Positions 28,216-35,923 of a stretch of 64,000 nucleotides of DNA are shown piece after piece. Positions within the stretch are counted from its first letter, which is position 1, and each line of letters starts with the position of its first letter. The notes under the pieces are model-generated. The model made no database searches and was not told the DNA's origin. It saw only the letters and a list, made by a program, of their open reading frames with translations. Source of the stretch: Planobispora longispora (GTDB taxonomy: Bacteria; Actinomycetota; Actinomycetes; Streptosporangiales; Streptosporangiaceae); NCBI RefSeq assembly GCF_016863135.1, contig NZ_BOOH01000060.1, forward strand, positions 1 to 64,000. Direction: 5' to 3'. A program made the position numbers and the translations under genes.

Positions 28216-28920
28216 GTGAGCAACGGTGCGGCGGGCGGTGACGCGGTGGGCGACATGGCAGGCAAGCGGGAGCGTCGCGTGCGGGTGGTGGTCGCCGACG
28301 ACCAGACCGTGGTGCGCGAGGGGCTCGTGCTCCTGCTCGGCCTGCTGCCCGGCGTCGAGGTGGCGGGGGTGGCGGCCGACGGGGCGGAGGCGGTCGGGCT
28401 CGCCGAGGAGATCCGGCCCGACCTGGTGCTGATGGACCTGCGCATGCCCCGGATGGACGGGGTGGAGGCGACCGCGCGGATCCGCTCCTCCTGCCCGGAG
28501 GTCCAGGTCCTCGTGCTGACGACCTACTCCGACGACGAGTCGGTGTTCGCCGCGATCCGGGCCGGGGCGCGCGGTTACCTGACCAAGGACACCGATGCAG
28601 AGGGGCTCGCCTTCGCGCTGTCGGCCGTGGCGGAGGGCAGGGCCCAGTTCGACCCCGAGGTGCAGCGCAGGCTCGCGGAGGCCGCGGCGGGGACGCGGCG
28701 GGTCTCGCGGTTGCCGGACGGGCTGACCCCGAGGGAGGCCGAGGTGCTGCGGCTGATCGCGGCCGGGCGGTCCAACGGCGAGATCGCCGGGGAGCTGTTC
28801 ATCTCGGAGGCGACGGTCAAGACGCACATCAACAACCTGTTCGCCAAGGCGGGCCTGCGCGACCGTGCCCAGGCCGTCACCTATGCCTTCCGGAACGGGC
28901 TCGCGCCGGACGAGAACTGA
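28216..28920 (+). CDS. Response regulator, NarL/FixJ family
   Basis: A receiver plus LuxR-type regulator of up to 234 residues. The receiver has VVADDQTVVREG, LVLMDLRMPRMDG with the phospho-acceptor, VLTTYSDD and YLTKDT. The helix-turn-helix is LTPREAEVLRLIAAGRSNGEIAGELF in segments, then VKTHINNLFAKAGL. The start is unclear: GTG 28216 gives an unusual Gly/Ala-rich lead of about 20 residues encoded by a short duplication, while ATG 28255 would begin right before the receiver. Neither has a strong ribosome site. Confidence 0.88.
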   Translation: MSNGAAGGDAVGDMAGKRERRVRVVVADDQTVVREGLVLLLGLLPGVEVAGVAADGAEAVGLAEEIRPDLVLMDLRMPRMDGVEATARIRSSCPEVQVLVLTTYSDDESVFAAIRAGARGYLTKDTDAEGLAFALSAVAEGRAQFDPEVQRRLAEAAAGTRRVSRLPDGLTPREAEVLRLIAAGRSNGEIAGELFISEATVKTHINNLFAKAGLRDRAQAVTYAFRNGLAPDEN

Positions 28921-28965
28921 CCGCCGGCGGGAACGGGCCTGTGCCGGACGAGAGCCGGCCGCCGG
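28892..28965 (+). repeat. Duplicated 3' end of the response-regulator gene
   Basis: The 36 bp at 28892-28927, which include the last codons and stop, recur at 28930-28965 with six differences, all transitions. The second copy lies entirely after the stop and no longer contains it. Confidence 0.8.
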
Positions 28966-29150
28966 CCCGCGAACTCGCCCGTTCGATCGGCGCGGTGGAG
29001 ATGAAGGGCGCTCATCGGCCCACTTTGCTGGGATATGAGGGTTTTTGAGAGTCGGCAACCTACCTGCACCTTTCGTGCACTTTTGCTGCTACGCCCGAGC
29101 GGCTCACTGGAGGAAGAACGAAATGTTCCGCCGCACAAAGGATCTCCGCC

Positions 29151-29384
29151 ATGACTCTCACCGCCACTCTCAGCCTCATCCTCCGGGTTCTGGTCAACGT
29201 CCTGGGTCTGCCCGTGGTCGCCGGAGCGATCCTGGCCATCGGCGGTGCGACCGGCACCGCGGCCCACCTCGGAGTCCAGATGGAGACGGCGCCCACGGTG
29301 ACGGTGGAGGACCTGCTGCGGCTCACCGAGAAGGAAGTCGTCGAGAAGGTGAAGTCCAAGAGCGGCTCCAAGTCCCGCGCGTGA
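29151..29384 (+). CDS. Small membrane protein, function unknown
   Basis: A 77-residue protein with a long hydrophobic N-terminal half (residues about 4-42, one or two spans with Gly-rich GAILAIGGATGTAAHLG) and a charged C-terminal tail (VEDLLRLTEKEVVEKVKSKSG). ATG 29151 follows AAAGGA. A stronger site, GGAGGAAG, serves ATG 29122 in another frame, whose product looks non-coding. The 5' region 28921-29150 contains no other gene; it is T-rich around 29040-29090, which suits a promoter. Confidence 0.5.
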   Translation: MTLTATLSLILRVLVNVLGLPVVAGAILAIGGATGTAAHLGVQMETAPTVTVEDLLRLTEKEVVEKVKSKSGSKSRA

Positions 29385-29433
29385 CCCCCTCCCCGCATGA
29401 CGGGAACGGCGGAGCGGCCGGAACCGCGGAACG

Positions 29434-29461
29434 GCGGACATGGTGAAGCGGACATGGTGAA
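29434..29461 (+). repeat. 14-bp tandem duplication
   Basis: GCGGACATGGTGAA occurs twice head to tail (29434-29447 and 29448-29461), 49 bp after the small membrane-protein gene. Confidence 0.85.
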
Positions 29462-29530
29462 CAGGGGCGGACCGACCGGCCTGACCGGCGTGTGGCGGAC
29501 ACGCGGGAGCAGGCGTCGAGGGACGCAGAC

Positions 29531-29566
29531 GAGAACCCCGGCCGGGGTAGCCCGGCCGGGGTTCTC
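29531..29566. terminator. Bidirectional terminator hairpin
   Basis: GAGAACCCCGGCCGGG and its exact complement (29551-29566) form a 16-bp stem with a GTAG loop between the plus-strand small gene and the minus-strand Hpt gene. Confidence 0.85.
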
Positions 29567-29588
29567 TGTGTATCGGGGTCCGCCGCGG

Positions 29589-29978
29589 TCAGGCGGGGCG
29601 GGGAACGAGCGGCAGCCCGGAGCGGAGGTCGTCGAGGACCTCGGCGAAGTGGTCGCCGGCCTCGGCGAGGGCCGACCTCAGCAGGTCGGGGTGGTCGCCC
29701 GCCTCGTCGAGCCGTCCCGCGTCGGCCAGGCGCTCGGCCTCGGCGCACAGGCCGGAGACACCGCTCGCCCCGAGATTGGCGGCCGCCCCCTTCAACGCGT
29801 GCGCCTTGTGGGCCGCCGCCGAGGCGTCCGCGGCGGCGATGGCCGTCTCGAGGTCGGTCAGCATGACCGGCGCGCGCTCCAGGAACGAGGCGACGAGCCT
29901 CTCGATGAACGCGATCTCATGCGCGCTGCCGTCCACCAGGAGGTCCGCGATGCGCGCGCGGATGTCCGGCGCGGTCAT
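29589..29978 (-). CDS. Hpt (histidine phosphotransfer) domain protein
   Basis: A 129-residue free-standing Hpt domain, a four-helix bundle that shuttles phosphate between receivers. The motif AHKAHALKGAAANLGA carries the phosphorylatable histidine H60 with the usual LKG following. The flanking helices (FIERLVASFLERAPVMLTDLETAIA; LCAEAERLADAG) fit the family. It lies 61 bp downstream of a response-regulator gene on the same strand, so the two probably form part of a phosphorelay. No hybrid kinase is adjacent. Confidence 0.9.
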   Translation of the reverse strand: MTAPDIRARIADLLVDGSAHEIAFIERLVASFLERAPVMLTDLETAIAAADASAAAHKAHALKGAAANLGASGVSGLCAEAERLADAGRLDEAGDHPDLLRSALAEAGDHFAEVLDDLRSGLPLVPRPA

Positions 29979-30039
29979 CGGGATTTCCCCGGCGGGAGGG
30001 CTCGGCCACAGGTCACGGCCGTCGGCGGGCGGGACGGGT

Positions 30040-31254
30040 TCACGCCGCCGCCCTGGTCGCGGTCGGGGCCGGCACGACGGCCCAGACCGGCTCGATCAGC
30101 TCCACGATGTGCTTGTAGTTGGTCAGCCGCTCCAGGAGCATCTCGGTGACCGAGATCCCGCGGCCGATGAGCACCAGGCCGTTGACGGCGACGATGTCCT
30201 CGGCGATGCGCATGCCGACCTCCAGCTCGCCGATGCGGAAGGCGCGCGCCTCCTCCTGCTCCGTCGTGATCCCCCGGATCCGGCGGAGCGCGGCCAGCGC
30301 CGCGACATCGTGGTCGCCCTGACCTCCCATGGCGACGATGGCGTTCTCCGCGGTCACGCCGCGGCTGGTGAAGCCCTCGAACTCGATCGCCGCGCGCAGC
30401 ACGCCGACGGCCACCGTCACCATCGGCTTGTCCACCGCCACCAGGGCGGGCTGCCCGGCGCCGCCGGCGGGCCGGAGCCCGCTGACGATCTCGACGACGT
30501 CCTCGAGCATCGGCACCTCGCCGAGCAGGCGGGCCGCGATGCCGGGCATGGCGTCGATCATCTTCTGCTCGTCCTCCGGCAGCGGGAGCCCCCGGTCCAG
30601 CTTCTCCAGCACGCTGGGGGGCAGGGTCACGGCGCCGAGCTGGGAGGCCATGGCCGCGACCTCGATCTCCCAGACGTTGTTCAGGCCGAGCTCCCGGCAG
30701 AGCGCGCCGACCAGGTCGCGGATGCGTCCCGCGCGGGCGAACGCCTGCGGGCTGGCCAGTTCCAGACAGCCGAAGAGCGCCTGCAGGCTCGCGCGGAGGG
30801 TCTTGTCCAGGATCTCGCGCTCGGCCGACACCAGCCGGTGCTGCTCCACCGCGTCACGGACGGTGTCGCGCAGCTCCCGGGTGGGGCACGGCTTGCACAG
30901 GAAGCGGAAGACCTGCCCGTTGTTGATCGCGGCGATGGCGGAGGCGAGGTCGCCCTGGGCGGTGTGCAGGACACGGGTGAGACCGGGGTGCCTGAGCCGG
31001 ACGTGTCCGAGCAGCTCGATGCCGTCCATGTCGGGCATGCGCATGTCGCTGATGACGACGGCGAAGGGGCCCTGCCGGTCGAGCGCGTCCAGGGCGCTCA
31101 TGCCGTCGAGGGCGGTGACGACGCGGTACTCCGTGCCCAGCTGGTGGCTGAGCGTCTCCAGCACCGTCGGCTCGTCGTCCACCAGCAGTACGGAGGGCGT
31201 CTCACCGGTCAATACCGAAGTGCGACGCCATAGTTCGGTCAACTCGTTCGACAT
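30040..31254 (-). CDS. Response regulator with degenerate HD-GYP-like domain
   Basis: A 404-residue protein. The receiver (residues about 20-140) has VDDEP at 25-29, the phospho-acceptor D70 in VVISDMRMPDMDG, and K121. Residues about 150-265 align by eye with HD-GYP phosphodiesterases, but the HD pair is replaced by S204-Q205 (AMASQLGAVTLP), the H-P-x-x-G motif reads MPGIA, and HHExxDGxGYP is replaced by an unrelated stretch. It cannot be a normal cyclic-di-GMP phosphodiesterase. A C-terminal module (GMRIAEDIVAVNGLVLIGRG, then SVTEMLLERLTNY) is typical of HD-containing regulators. It probably acts by binding. Confidence 0.8.
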   Translation of the reverse strand: MSNELTELWRRTSVLTGETPSVLLVDDEPTVLETLSHQLGTEYRVVTALDGMSALDALDRQGPFAVVISDMRMPDMDGIELLGHVRLRHPGLTRVLHTAQGDLASAIAAINNGQVFRFLCKPCPTRELRDTVRDAVEQHRLVSAEREILDKTLRASLQALFGCLELASPQAFARAGRIRDLVGALCRELGLNNVWEIEVAAMASQLGAVTLPPSVLEKLDRGLPLPEDEQKMIDAMPGIAARLLGEVPMLEDVVEIVSGLRPAGGAGQPALVAVDKPMVTVAVGVLRAAIEFEGFTSRGVTAENAIVAMGGQGDHDVAALAALRRIRGITTEQEEARAFRIGELEVGMRIAEDIVAVNGLVLIGRGISVTEMLLERLTNYKHIVELIEPVWAVVPAPTATRAAA

Positions 31255-31350
31255 GATGGTCCCGTCCTTTGCACCTGCCCTTCCGTCGGCTCCGGCGCGC
31301 GCCTCCTGAGGACAAACGCCGGGCTGTTTGACCGGCGGGACGGGAGCGGG

Positions 31351-32091
31351 TCAGCGCTCGATGAGGGTGACCTCGAGGGAGTAGTGCGAGGCCCGGTAGA
31401 TGTGGGAGCCGTGCTCCACGGCCCGGCCCTGGTCGTCGTAGGCGGTGCGGACCATGGTGAGCAGCGGCGCGCCGCGCCGTTCGTCCAGGAGCCTGGCCTC
31501 GACCGCGGTGGCCGCCCGGGCGCCTATCCGCTGGTTGGCCACGCGCATCCGGACCCCGGCGGAGCGGAGCAGCTCGTACAGCCCGCGCTCGGACAGGGTC
31601 TCGGCGGTCAGCGGCGCCAGGCCCGAGGGCAGCCAGTTGTGCAGCAGCGCCAGCGGTTCGCCCGCCGCGTAGCGGATGCGCTCCATGCGCAGCACCTCGG
31701 CGCCGGGTTCGAGGCCGAGGACGGCGGCGATCTCCTCCTGCGCGGGCGCGGTCTCCAGCGAGAGCACGCGCGTGACGGGCTCCTGCCCGGCGCGGCGCAG
31801 GTCGTCGTAGAGGCTGGTGAGCTCCACCGAGCGCTTGACCTGGCCGTGGACGACCTGGGTGCCGACGCCGCGTTTGCGGACGAGCAGGCCCTTGTCCACG
31901 AGATACTGGATCGCCTGGCGGATGGTCGGCCGGGACAGGCCCAGCCGGTCGGCGAGCATGATCTCGTTGTCCAGCCGGGATCCGGGGGGCAGATCGCCGC
32001 GCCGGATGGCCTCGGAGATCTGCTCGGCCACCTGGAAGTACAGCGGCACGGGACTGGACCGATCCAGATCGATGGCGAGCTTGGCGGTCAT
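31351..32091 (-). CDS. GntR-family regulator with UTRA domain
   Basis: A 246-residue regulator of the HutC/DasR group. The N-terminal winged helix includes PLYFQVAEQISEAIRRGDLPPGSRL and LSRPTIRQAIQYLVDKGLLVRKRGVGT; the C-terminal UTRA domain binds a small ligand (VLRMERIRYAAGEPLALLHNWLP in segments). An ATGTC-NN-GACA palindrome overlaps its own -35 region, and the same motif appears twice upstream of the ABC transporter, so autoregulation and control of uptake are likely. The ligand may be a sugar or inositol phosphate, inferred from the neighbours. Confidence 0.88.
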   Translation of the reverse strand: MTAKLAIDLDRSSPVPLYFQVAEQISEAIRRGDLPPGSRLDNEIMLADRLGLSRPTIRQAIQYLVDKGLLVRKRGVGTQVVHGQVKRSVELTSLYDDLRRAGQEPVTRVLSLETAPAQEEIAAVLGLEPGAEVLRMERIRYAAGEPLALLHNWLPSGLAPLTAETLSERGLYELLRSAGVRMRVANQRIGARAATAVEARLLDERRGAPLLTMVRTAYDDQGRAVEHGSHIYRASHYSLEVTLIER

Positions 32092-32123
32092 CGGTCCCTC
32101 CCGAGTAGATACGCTCCGTAGTC

Positions 32124-32153
32124 AGGTTAGCGGACATCAGAATGTCCTGACAA
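32124..32153 (-). promoter_or_regulatory. gntR promoter with overlapping operator
   Basis: On the minus strand TTGTCA (32148-32153) and TAACCT (32124-32129) are 18 bp apart and read toward the GntR gene. The -35 lies inside ATGTCCTGACAA (32142-32153). GGACAT-CAGA-ATGTCC (32132-32147) is an additional perfect inverted repeat overlapping it. This suits negative autoregulation. Confidence 0.65.
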
Positions 32154-32203
32154 ACACTGCCACGCCGGTGGGCGAGCCGCGGACGCCCGGCCGGTTCGGT
32201 TCG

Positions 32204-32253
32204 GCGCCGGGGACCTACGGGGTCGGTCCCCGGCGCGGGTCGCGCCGGGGACC
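32204..32253 (-). terminator. Phytase terminator with two alternative hairpins
   Basis: Arm A GCGCCGGGGACC (32204-32215), arm B GGTCCCCGGCGC (32225-32236) and a second arm A (32242-32253) are all perfect 12-mers. B can pair with either A, giving mutually exclusive hairpins. It begins 16 bp after the minus-strand phytase stop. Confidence 0.7.
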
Positions 32254-32268
32254 GCTGCGGGGCCGGGG

Positions 32269-33576
32269 TCAGCGGCGGGGGTTCCAGCCCCCGGTGTCGA
32301 CGGCCAGGTCGTGCAGGTCGGCGACGTCGTCCCACTCGACGAATTTGAAGTTGGTGTTCTCCCGGTCGCCGTCCGCGGGGAGGTTGGCGCCGTCGTGGAC
32401 GACCAGGAGCCCCTCGTCGAACTCGTCGCCGAGCGGCACGTTCAGCACCATCGCGCCGTCGCTGTGATCGGCGGCGTCGATGCCGTCGTCGGCGCCGACG
32501 CGGAAGCGTCCGAGATGGGCGTTGGAGCCCTCGCGCCGGTAGATCGAGAAGGTGCTGTCACCCTGGCTGGAGGCCAGCAGGTAGCCCTTGCCGCCCGCGC
32601 GGTAGTAGATGGTCAGGCCCTCGGCGTCGGCCGTCAGGTGCTCGCCGCCGAAGCCGGGGTCCTCGCCGAAGGTGCACTCCTCCGTCTCGGCGTCGTAGGC
32701 GCCGGGCACGCCGTACCCGCGGACCTTGTCCATCAGCACCGGCGCGCCGGTCAGGTCGGCGCGCATCTTCCAGATGCCCACCGTCTCCTGCGCGGCGTAG
32801 AGCACGTCCCGCTCGATGTCGACGACCATGCCCTCGACCTGCGGGAGCTCGTCGGGCTCCAGGCACGGGCTCCAGGTGCTCCCGTCGGGCAGGGTGAAGG
32901 AGGACGGCAGGCTGATCTGGCGGACCTTGTCGTAGCCGATCTTCCCGCCGGAGGTGGTCTTGAGCTTCAGCAGGGCGACGGTGGTCTTGTGCCGCTGGCT
33001 GACCAGGACGTAGGTCCCGGTGGAGTCCTTCCAGGCGGCCAGGCCGTAGGCGGTCTCGGCGTCGTTGACCTCGTCCTGGGTGGTGTTGAACACGAACGGC
33101 GCCGCCGGGTCGGTGACGTCGGTCAGCGGGGCGCGGCCGGCCGCGGCGCGCGCCGCGTCGACGGCGTAGAAGCGGATCTGGTCGCGGCCGCGATCGGAGA
33201 CGACGGCCAGGTCCCTGCCGCCGAAGCCGTAGACGATGTCGGCGTTGTTGAAGCGGCCGGGCTCGTCGTCCTCGCCGGGGGCGGCCGGGGCCGGGATGTG
33301 CTGCACCTGGGCGCCCTTGAGGTCGTAGGCGTAGAGGCCGCCCTCCTTGGCGGTGGCGACCACCACGCTCCTGCCCGGTCTGCCGGGGTGGGCCCAGATC
33401 GCCGGGTCGTCGCCGTTGGCGTTGCCTCCCGCCGCGTCGTCGAAGAGGGCGGGGGTCTCGACCTCCGGGTGGACGGTGGGGACGTCCGCGGCGTGGGCGG
33501 CCTGGGCCGCCGGCAGGGCGGCGGCCGTCAGGCACGCCGCGAGCGAGGCCAGAGTGATGCGGGACAGGGGACGCAT
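32269..33576 (-). CDS. Secreted beta-propeller phytase (3-phytase)
   Basis: A 435-residue exported enzyme with a signal peptide (SLAACLTAAALPAAQAAHA). Beta-propeller phytases release phosphate from inositol hexakisphosphate and need calcium. Family marks are DDPAIWAHP, EGGLYAYDLKG, VSDRGRDQIRFY, YGLAAW, DEVNDAETAYG, VEGMVVDIERDVLYAAQE and GYLLASSQGDSTFSIYRR in order round the propeller. Length is normal. The ATG follows GGAGG. It is divergent from the ABC transporter operon; the shared 249-bp region contains a PHO-box-like repeat and GntR-type palindromes. Confidence 0.93.
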   Translation of the reverse strand: MRPLSRITLASLAACLTAAALPAAQAAHAADVPTVHPEVETPALFDDAAGGNANGDDPAIWAHPGRPGRSVVVATAKEGGLYAYDLKGAQVQHIPAPAAPGEDDEPGRFNNADIVYGFGGRDLAVVSDRGRDQIRFYAVDAARAAAGRAPLTDVTDPAAPFVFNTTQDEVNDAETAYGLAAWKDSTGTYVLVSQRHKTTVALLKLKTTSGGKIGYDKVRQISLPSSFTLPDGSTWSPCLEPDELPQVEGMVVDIERDVLYAAQETVGIWKMRADLTGAPVLMDKVRGYGVPGAYDAETEECTFGEDPGFGGEHLTADAEGLTIYYRAGGKGYLLASSQGDSTFSIYRREGSNAHLGRFRVGADDGIDAADHSDGAMVLNVPLGDEFDEGLLVVHDGANLPADGDRENTNFKFVEWDDVADLHDLAVDTGGWNPRR

Positions 33577-33630
33577 GGCGCCTCCAGGGTGGTGGTCGGG
33601 CTGATCGGCGCTCGATCATCGTGATGTCAC

Positions 33631-33652
33631 GTTAACGAGCGGTTAATGACCG
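33631..33652. promoter_or_regulatory. PHO-box-like 11-bp direct repeat
   Basis: GTTAACGAGCG (33631-33641) and GTTAATGACCG (33642-33652) are adjacent 11-bp units with a GTTxAxx core, the spacing of PhoP boxes in streptomycetes, where the core is GTTCACC. It lies 55-76 bp upstream of the phytase start. Phosphate-starvation control of a phytase would make sense. Confidence 0.5.
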
Positions 33653-33668
33653 AGCAATAGAACATGCG

Positions 33669-33682
33669 TATGTCATGACATA
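33669..33682. promoter_or_regulatory. Perfect palindrome, probable GntR operator
   Basis: TATGTCATGACATA is a perfect 14-bp palindrome in the phytase/transporter intergenic region. Its core ATGTC-AT-GACAT matches the site overlapping the gntR promoter and the site at 33735. Confidence 0.65.
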
Positions 33683-33734
33683 GCCATGAATGCTGACGTG
33701 TGTCACCGGCACGCGCACTCTCGCATAAGTCCTA

Positions 33735-33779
33735 ATGTCACGACAAAGTGTTGACACGGAGGTAATGCCGCGGTTACAA
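33735..33779 (+). promoter_or_regulatory. Transporter operon promoter with GntR-type site
   Basis: TTGACA (33751-33756) and TTACAA (33774-33779) are 17 bp apart and read toward the substrate-binding protein gene. ATGTCACGACAA (33735-33746), a one-mismatch copy of the GntR-type palindrome, stands 4 bp before the -35. Transcription would start near 33786, about 40 nt before the ATG. Confidence 0.65.
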
Positions 33780-33825
33780 ACCAGGGACGGGGGGTTCCAG
33801 CGGAACGACGCGCGGGAGGCTACCG

Positions 33826-34821
33826 ATGAAGCGGACGACAGGGCTGGTCGTGGCGGCCATGCTGGGATTCGCGGCCCTGAGCGGCTGCTCGAACGCCGAA
33901 GGAGGTCAGGAACCCGCGGGCGCCACCACCGGTGCGGCCCCCGCGACGGCTCCGGCGGGCGGAGGGGCGAACTTCGCCGTCATCACCCACGCCGCCGCGG
34001 GCGACGCGTTCTGGGACGTGGTCAAGAACGGCGCCGAGGCCGCCGGCAAGCAGTACGGCGTCGCGGTGAGCTATCAGGGCGACGGGGACCCGGCCCGGCA
34101 GTCCCAGCTCATCGACCAGGCAGTCAGCCAGAAGGTCGACGGGATCGTGGTCTCCATGGCCAACCCGGACGCCCTGAAGGAGTCCATCGGCAAGGCCGTG
34201 GCCGCGAAGATCCCGGTGATCACCATCAACTCGGGCGGCGACAGGTCCAAGGAGTTCGGCGCCGTCACCCACGTCGGCCAGTCCGAGGACGTGGCCGGAC
34301 GGGGCGCCGGCGAGCAGCTCAAGGCCGCGGGCGTCGGCAAGCTGCTGTGCGTCATCCACGAGGCCGGCAACGTGGGCCTCGACCAGCGCTGCAACGGCGC
34401 CACCGAAGGGCTCGGCGGCACCGTCGAGCGGCTCCAGGTGGACGTGGGCAACCTCGCCGACGCCACCTCCAAGATCGCTGCCAGGCTCCAGTCCGACACC
34501 TCGATCGACGGCGTGCTCGCGCTGAACCCGTCCATCGCCGTCGCCGCCCGCGACGCCATCGCCGACGCGGGCTCGGAGGCCAAGCTCGGCACGTTCGACC
34601 TCTCGGGCGACGTGGTCACCGCCATCAAGGACGGCGAGATCCTGTTCGCCGTGGACCAGCAGCAGTACCTCCAGGGCTGGCTGCCGATCACCTTCCTCAC
34701 CCTCTACAAGCAGAACCTCAACACCGTCGGCGGCGGCCTGCCGGTGAACACCGGCCCCGGCTTCGTCACCAAGGACACCGCCGACCAGGTGGCCAAGCTC
34801 GCCGAGAGCGGCACTCGATGA
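33826..34821 (+). CDS. Sugar/polyol ABC transporter substrate-binding lipoprotein
   Basis: A 331-residue Peripla_BP_4-type (RbsB-like) lipoprotein. Its lipobox is FAALSGCS, followed by a Thr/Ala/Pro linker. The binding fold starts NFAVITHAAAGDAFWDVVKNGAE and includes QAVSQKVDGIVVSM and PVITINSGGD, typical of ribose/fructose/inositol binders. It delivers the ligand to the permease outside the membrane. The ATG follows GGGAGG. First gene of the transporter operon; neighbours suggest inositol or a related compound released by the phytase, but that is inference. Confidence 0.88.
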   Translation: MKRTTGLVVAAMLGFAALSGCSNAEGGQEPAGATTGAAPATAPAGGGANFAVITHAAAGDAFWDVVKNGAEAAGKQYGVAVSYQGDGDPARQSQLIDQAVSQKVDGIVVSMANPDALKESIGKAVAAKIPVITINSGGDRSKEFGAVTHVGQSEDVAGRGAGEQLKAAGVGKLLCVIHEAGNVGLDQRCNGATEGLGGTVERLQVDVGNLADATSKIAARLQSDTSIDGVLALNPSIAVAARDAIADAGSEAKLGTFDLSGDVVTAIKDGEILFAVDQQQYLQGWLPITFLTLYKQNLNTVGGGLPVNTGPGFVTKDTADQVAKLAESGTR

Positions 34822-34889
34822 TCGGCGGGCCGTACGGCGCGGCGGGGGAGCGCCCGGCGGCCGGGGACGGCGCGGGGGGCGGGGCGTGA
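34818..34889 (+). CDS. Possible 23-residue coupling ORF
   Basis: The ATG overlaps the stop of the binding-protein gene (ATGA) and the TGA overlaps the GTG start of the permease gene (GTGA). A ribosome could therefore pass through the 64-bp gap by termination-reinitiation. The peptide is Gly/Ala-rich and probably has no function of its own. Confidence 0.35.
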   Translation: MIGGPYGAAGERPAAGDGAGGGA

Positions 34890-35923
34890 CCGTCAAGGCC
34901 GGGACCGACGAGCGCCTCGCCTCCACCGGCCTGGCCCGCAGGCTGCTGATCCGGCCCGAGCTGGGCGCGGTGGTCGGCGCGATCGTGGTGTTCGTGTTCT
35001 TCGCGAGCCAGTCGGAGACGTTCCGTTCCGCCAACGGGGTCGCCAACTGGCTCGACCCCGCCTCCACGCTCGGCATCATGGCGGTCGCCATCGCGCTGCT
35101 GATGATCGGCGGCGAGTTCGACCTGTCGGCCGGGGTGCTCACCGGCACGACCGGCCTGATCACGGTCATCCTCTCCACCCGGTACGGCCTCCCGGTCTGG
35201 GCGGCGATGCTCGTCGCGCTCGTCGCGGCGCTGCTGGTGGGATTCCTCAACGGGATGATCGTGGTCCGCACCAACCTGCCGAGCTTCATCGTCACCCTCG
35301 GCACCTTCCTGATGCTCCAGGGGATCAACCTGGGCGTCACCAAGGCCCTCACCGGGACCGTCCAGGTGGGCGGACTGCGCAGGGCCGAGGGGTACGAGCA
35401 GGCGCGGGCCGCGCTGGCCGGGACGTTCACGATCGGCGAGACGGACTTCCGGGTGGCCATCCTATGGTGGCTGGGCGTCACCGCGCTGGCCACCTGGGTG
35501 CTCATGCGGACCAGGGCGGGAAATTGGATCTTCGCGGTGGGCGGGGACGACCGGGCCGCGCGGGCGGTCGGGGTGCCCGCCGAGCGAACGAAGATCGCGC
35601 TGTTCATGACGACGGCCACAGCCGCCTGGCTGGTCGGCTCGATCCTGGCGCTGCGCTTCACCTCGGTGCAGGCGAACGCGGGACTGGGGCAGGAGTTCGT
35701 CTACATCATCGCGGCGGTCATCGGGGGCTGCCTGCTCACCGGCGGGTACGGCTCCGCCGTCGGCGCGGCCGTCGGAGCCCTGATCTTCGGCATGGCGGAC
35801 AAGGGGATCGTCTTCCTCGGCTGGGACGCCGACTGGTTCAAGTTCTTCCTGGGCGCGATGCTGCTGCTGGCCACCCTCGCCAACCGGCTGGTCCGCCGCT
35901 ACGCGGAGGAGGTGCGGCATTGA
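34886..35923 (+). CDS. ABC transporter permease, ribose/fructose family
   Basis: A 345-residue BPD_transp_2 permease with about ten membrane spans. Marks include [46 protein letters not shown] and the EAA-like region [20 protein letters not shown]. The GGEFDLS motif is found in carbohydrate importers of this class. GTG start behind the possible coupling ORF. It should form a homodimer in the membrane. Confidence 0.9.
   Translation: MTVKAGTDERLASTGLARRLLIRPELGAVVGAIVVFVFFASQSETFRSANGVANWLDPASTLGIMAVAIALLMIGGEFDLSAGVLTGTTGLITVILSTRYGLPVWAAMLVALVAALLVGFLNGMIVVRTNLPSFIVTLGTFLMLQGINLGVTKALTGTVQVGGLRRAEGYEQARAALAGTFTIGETDFRVAILWWLGVTALATWVLMRTRAGNWIFAVGGDDRAARAVGVPAERTKIALFMTTATAAWLVGSILALRFTSVQANAGLGQEFVYIIAAVIGGCLLTGGYGSAVGAAVGALIFGMADKGIVFLGWDADWFKFFLGAMLLLATLANRLVRRYAEEVRH

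Noticed and set aside
29123..29446. ORF from ATG 29122 with a strong GGAGGAAG site
   Set aside because: The product is His/Arg/Pro-rich with antisense-like composition and overlaps a better membrane-protein frame; the site may simply serve coupling or be chance.
32311..33624. 437-codon open frame antisense to the phytase
   Set aside because: No ribosome site or domain; phytase is certain on the other strand.
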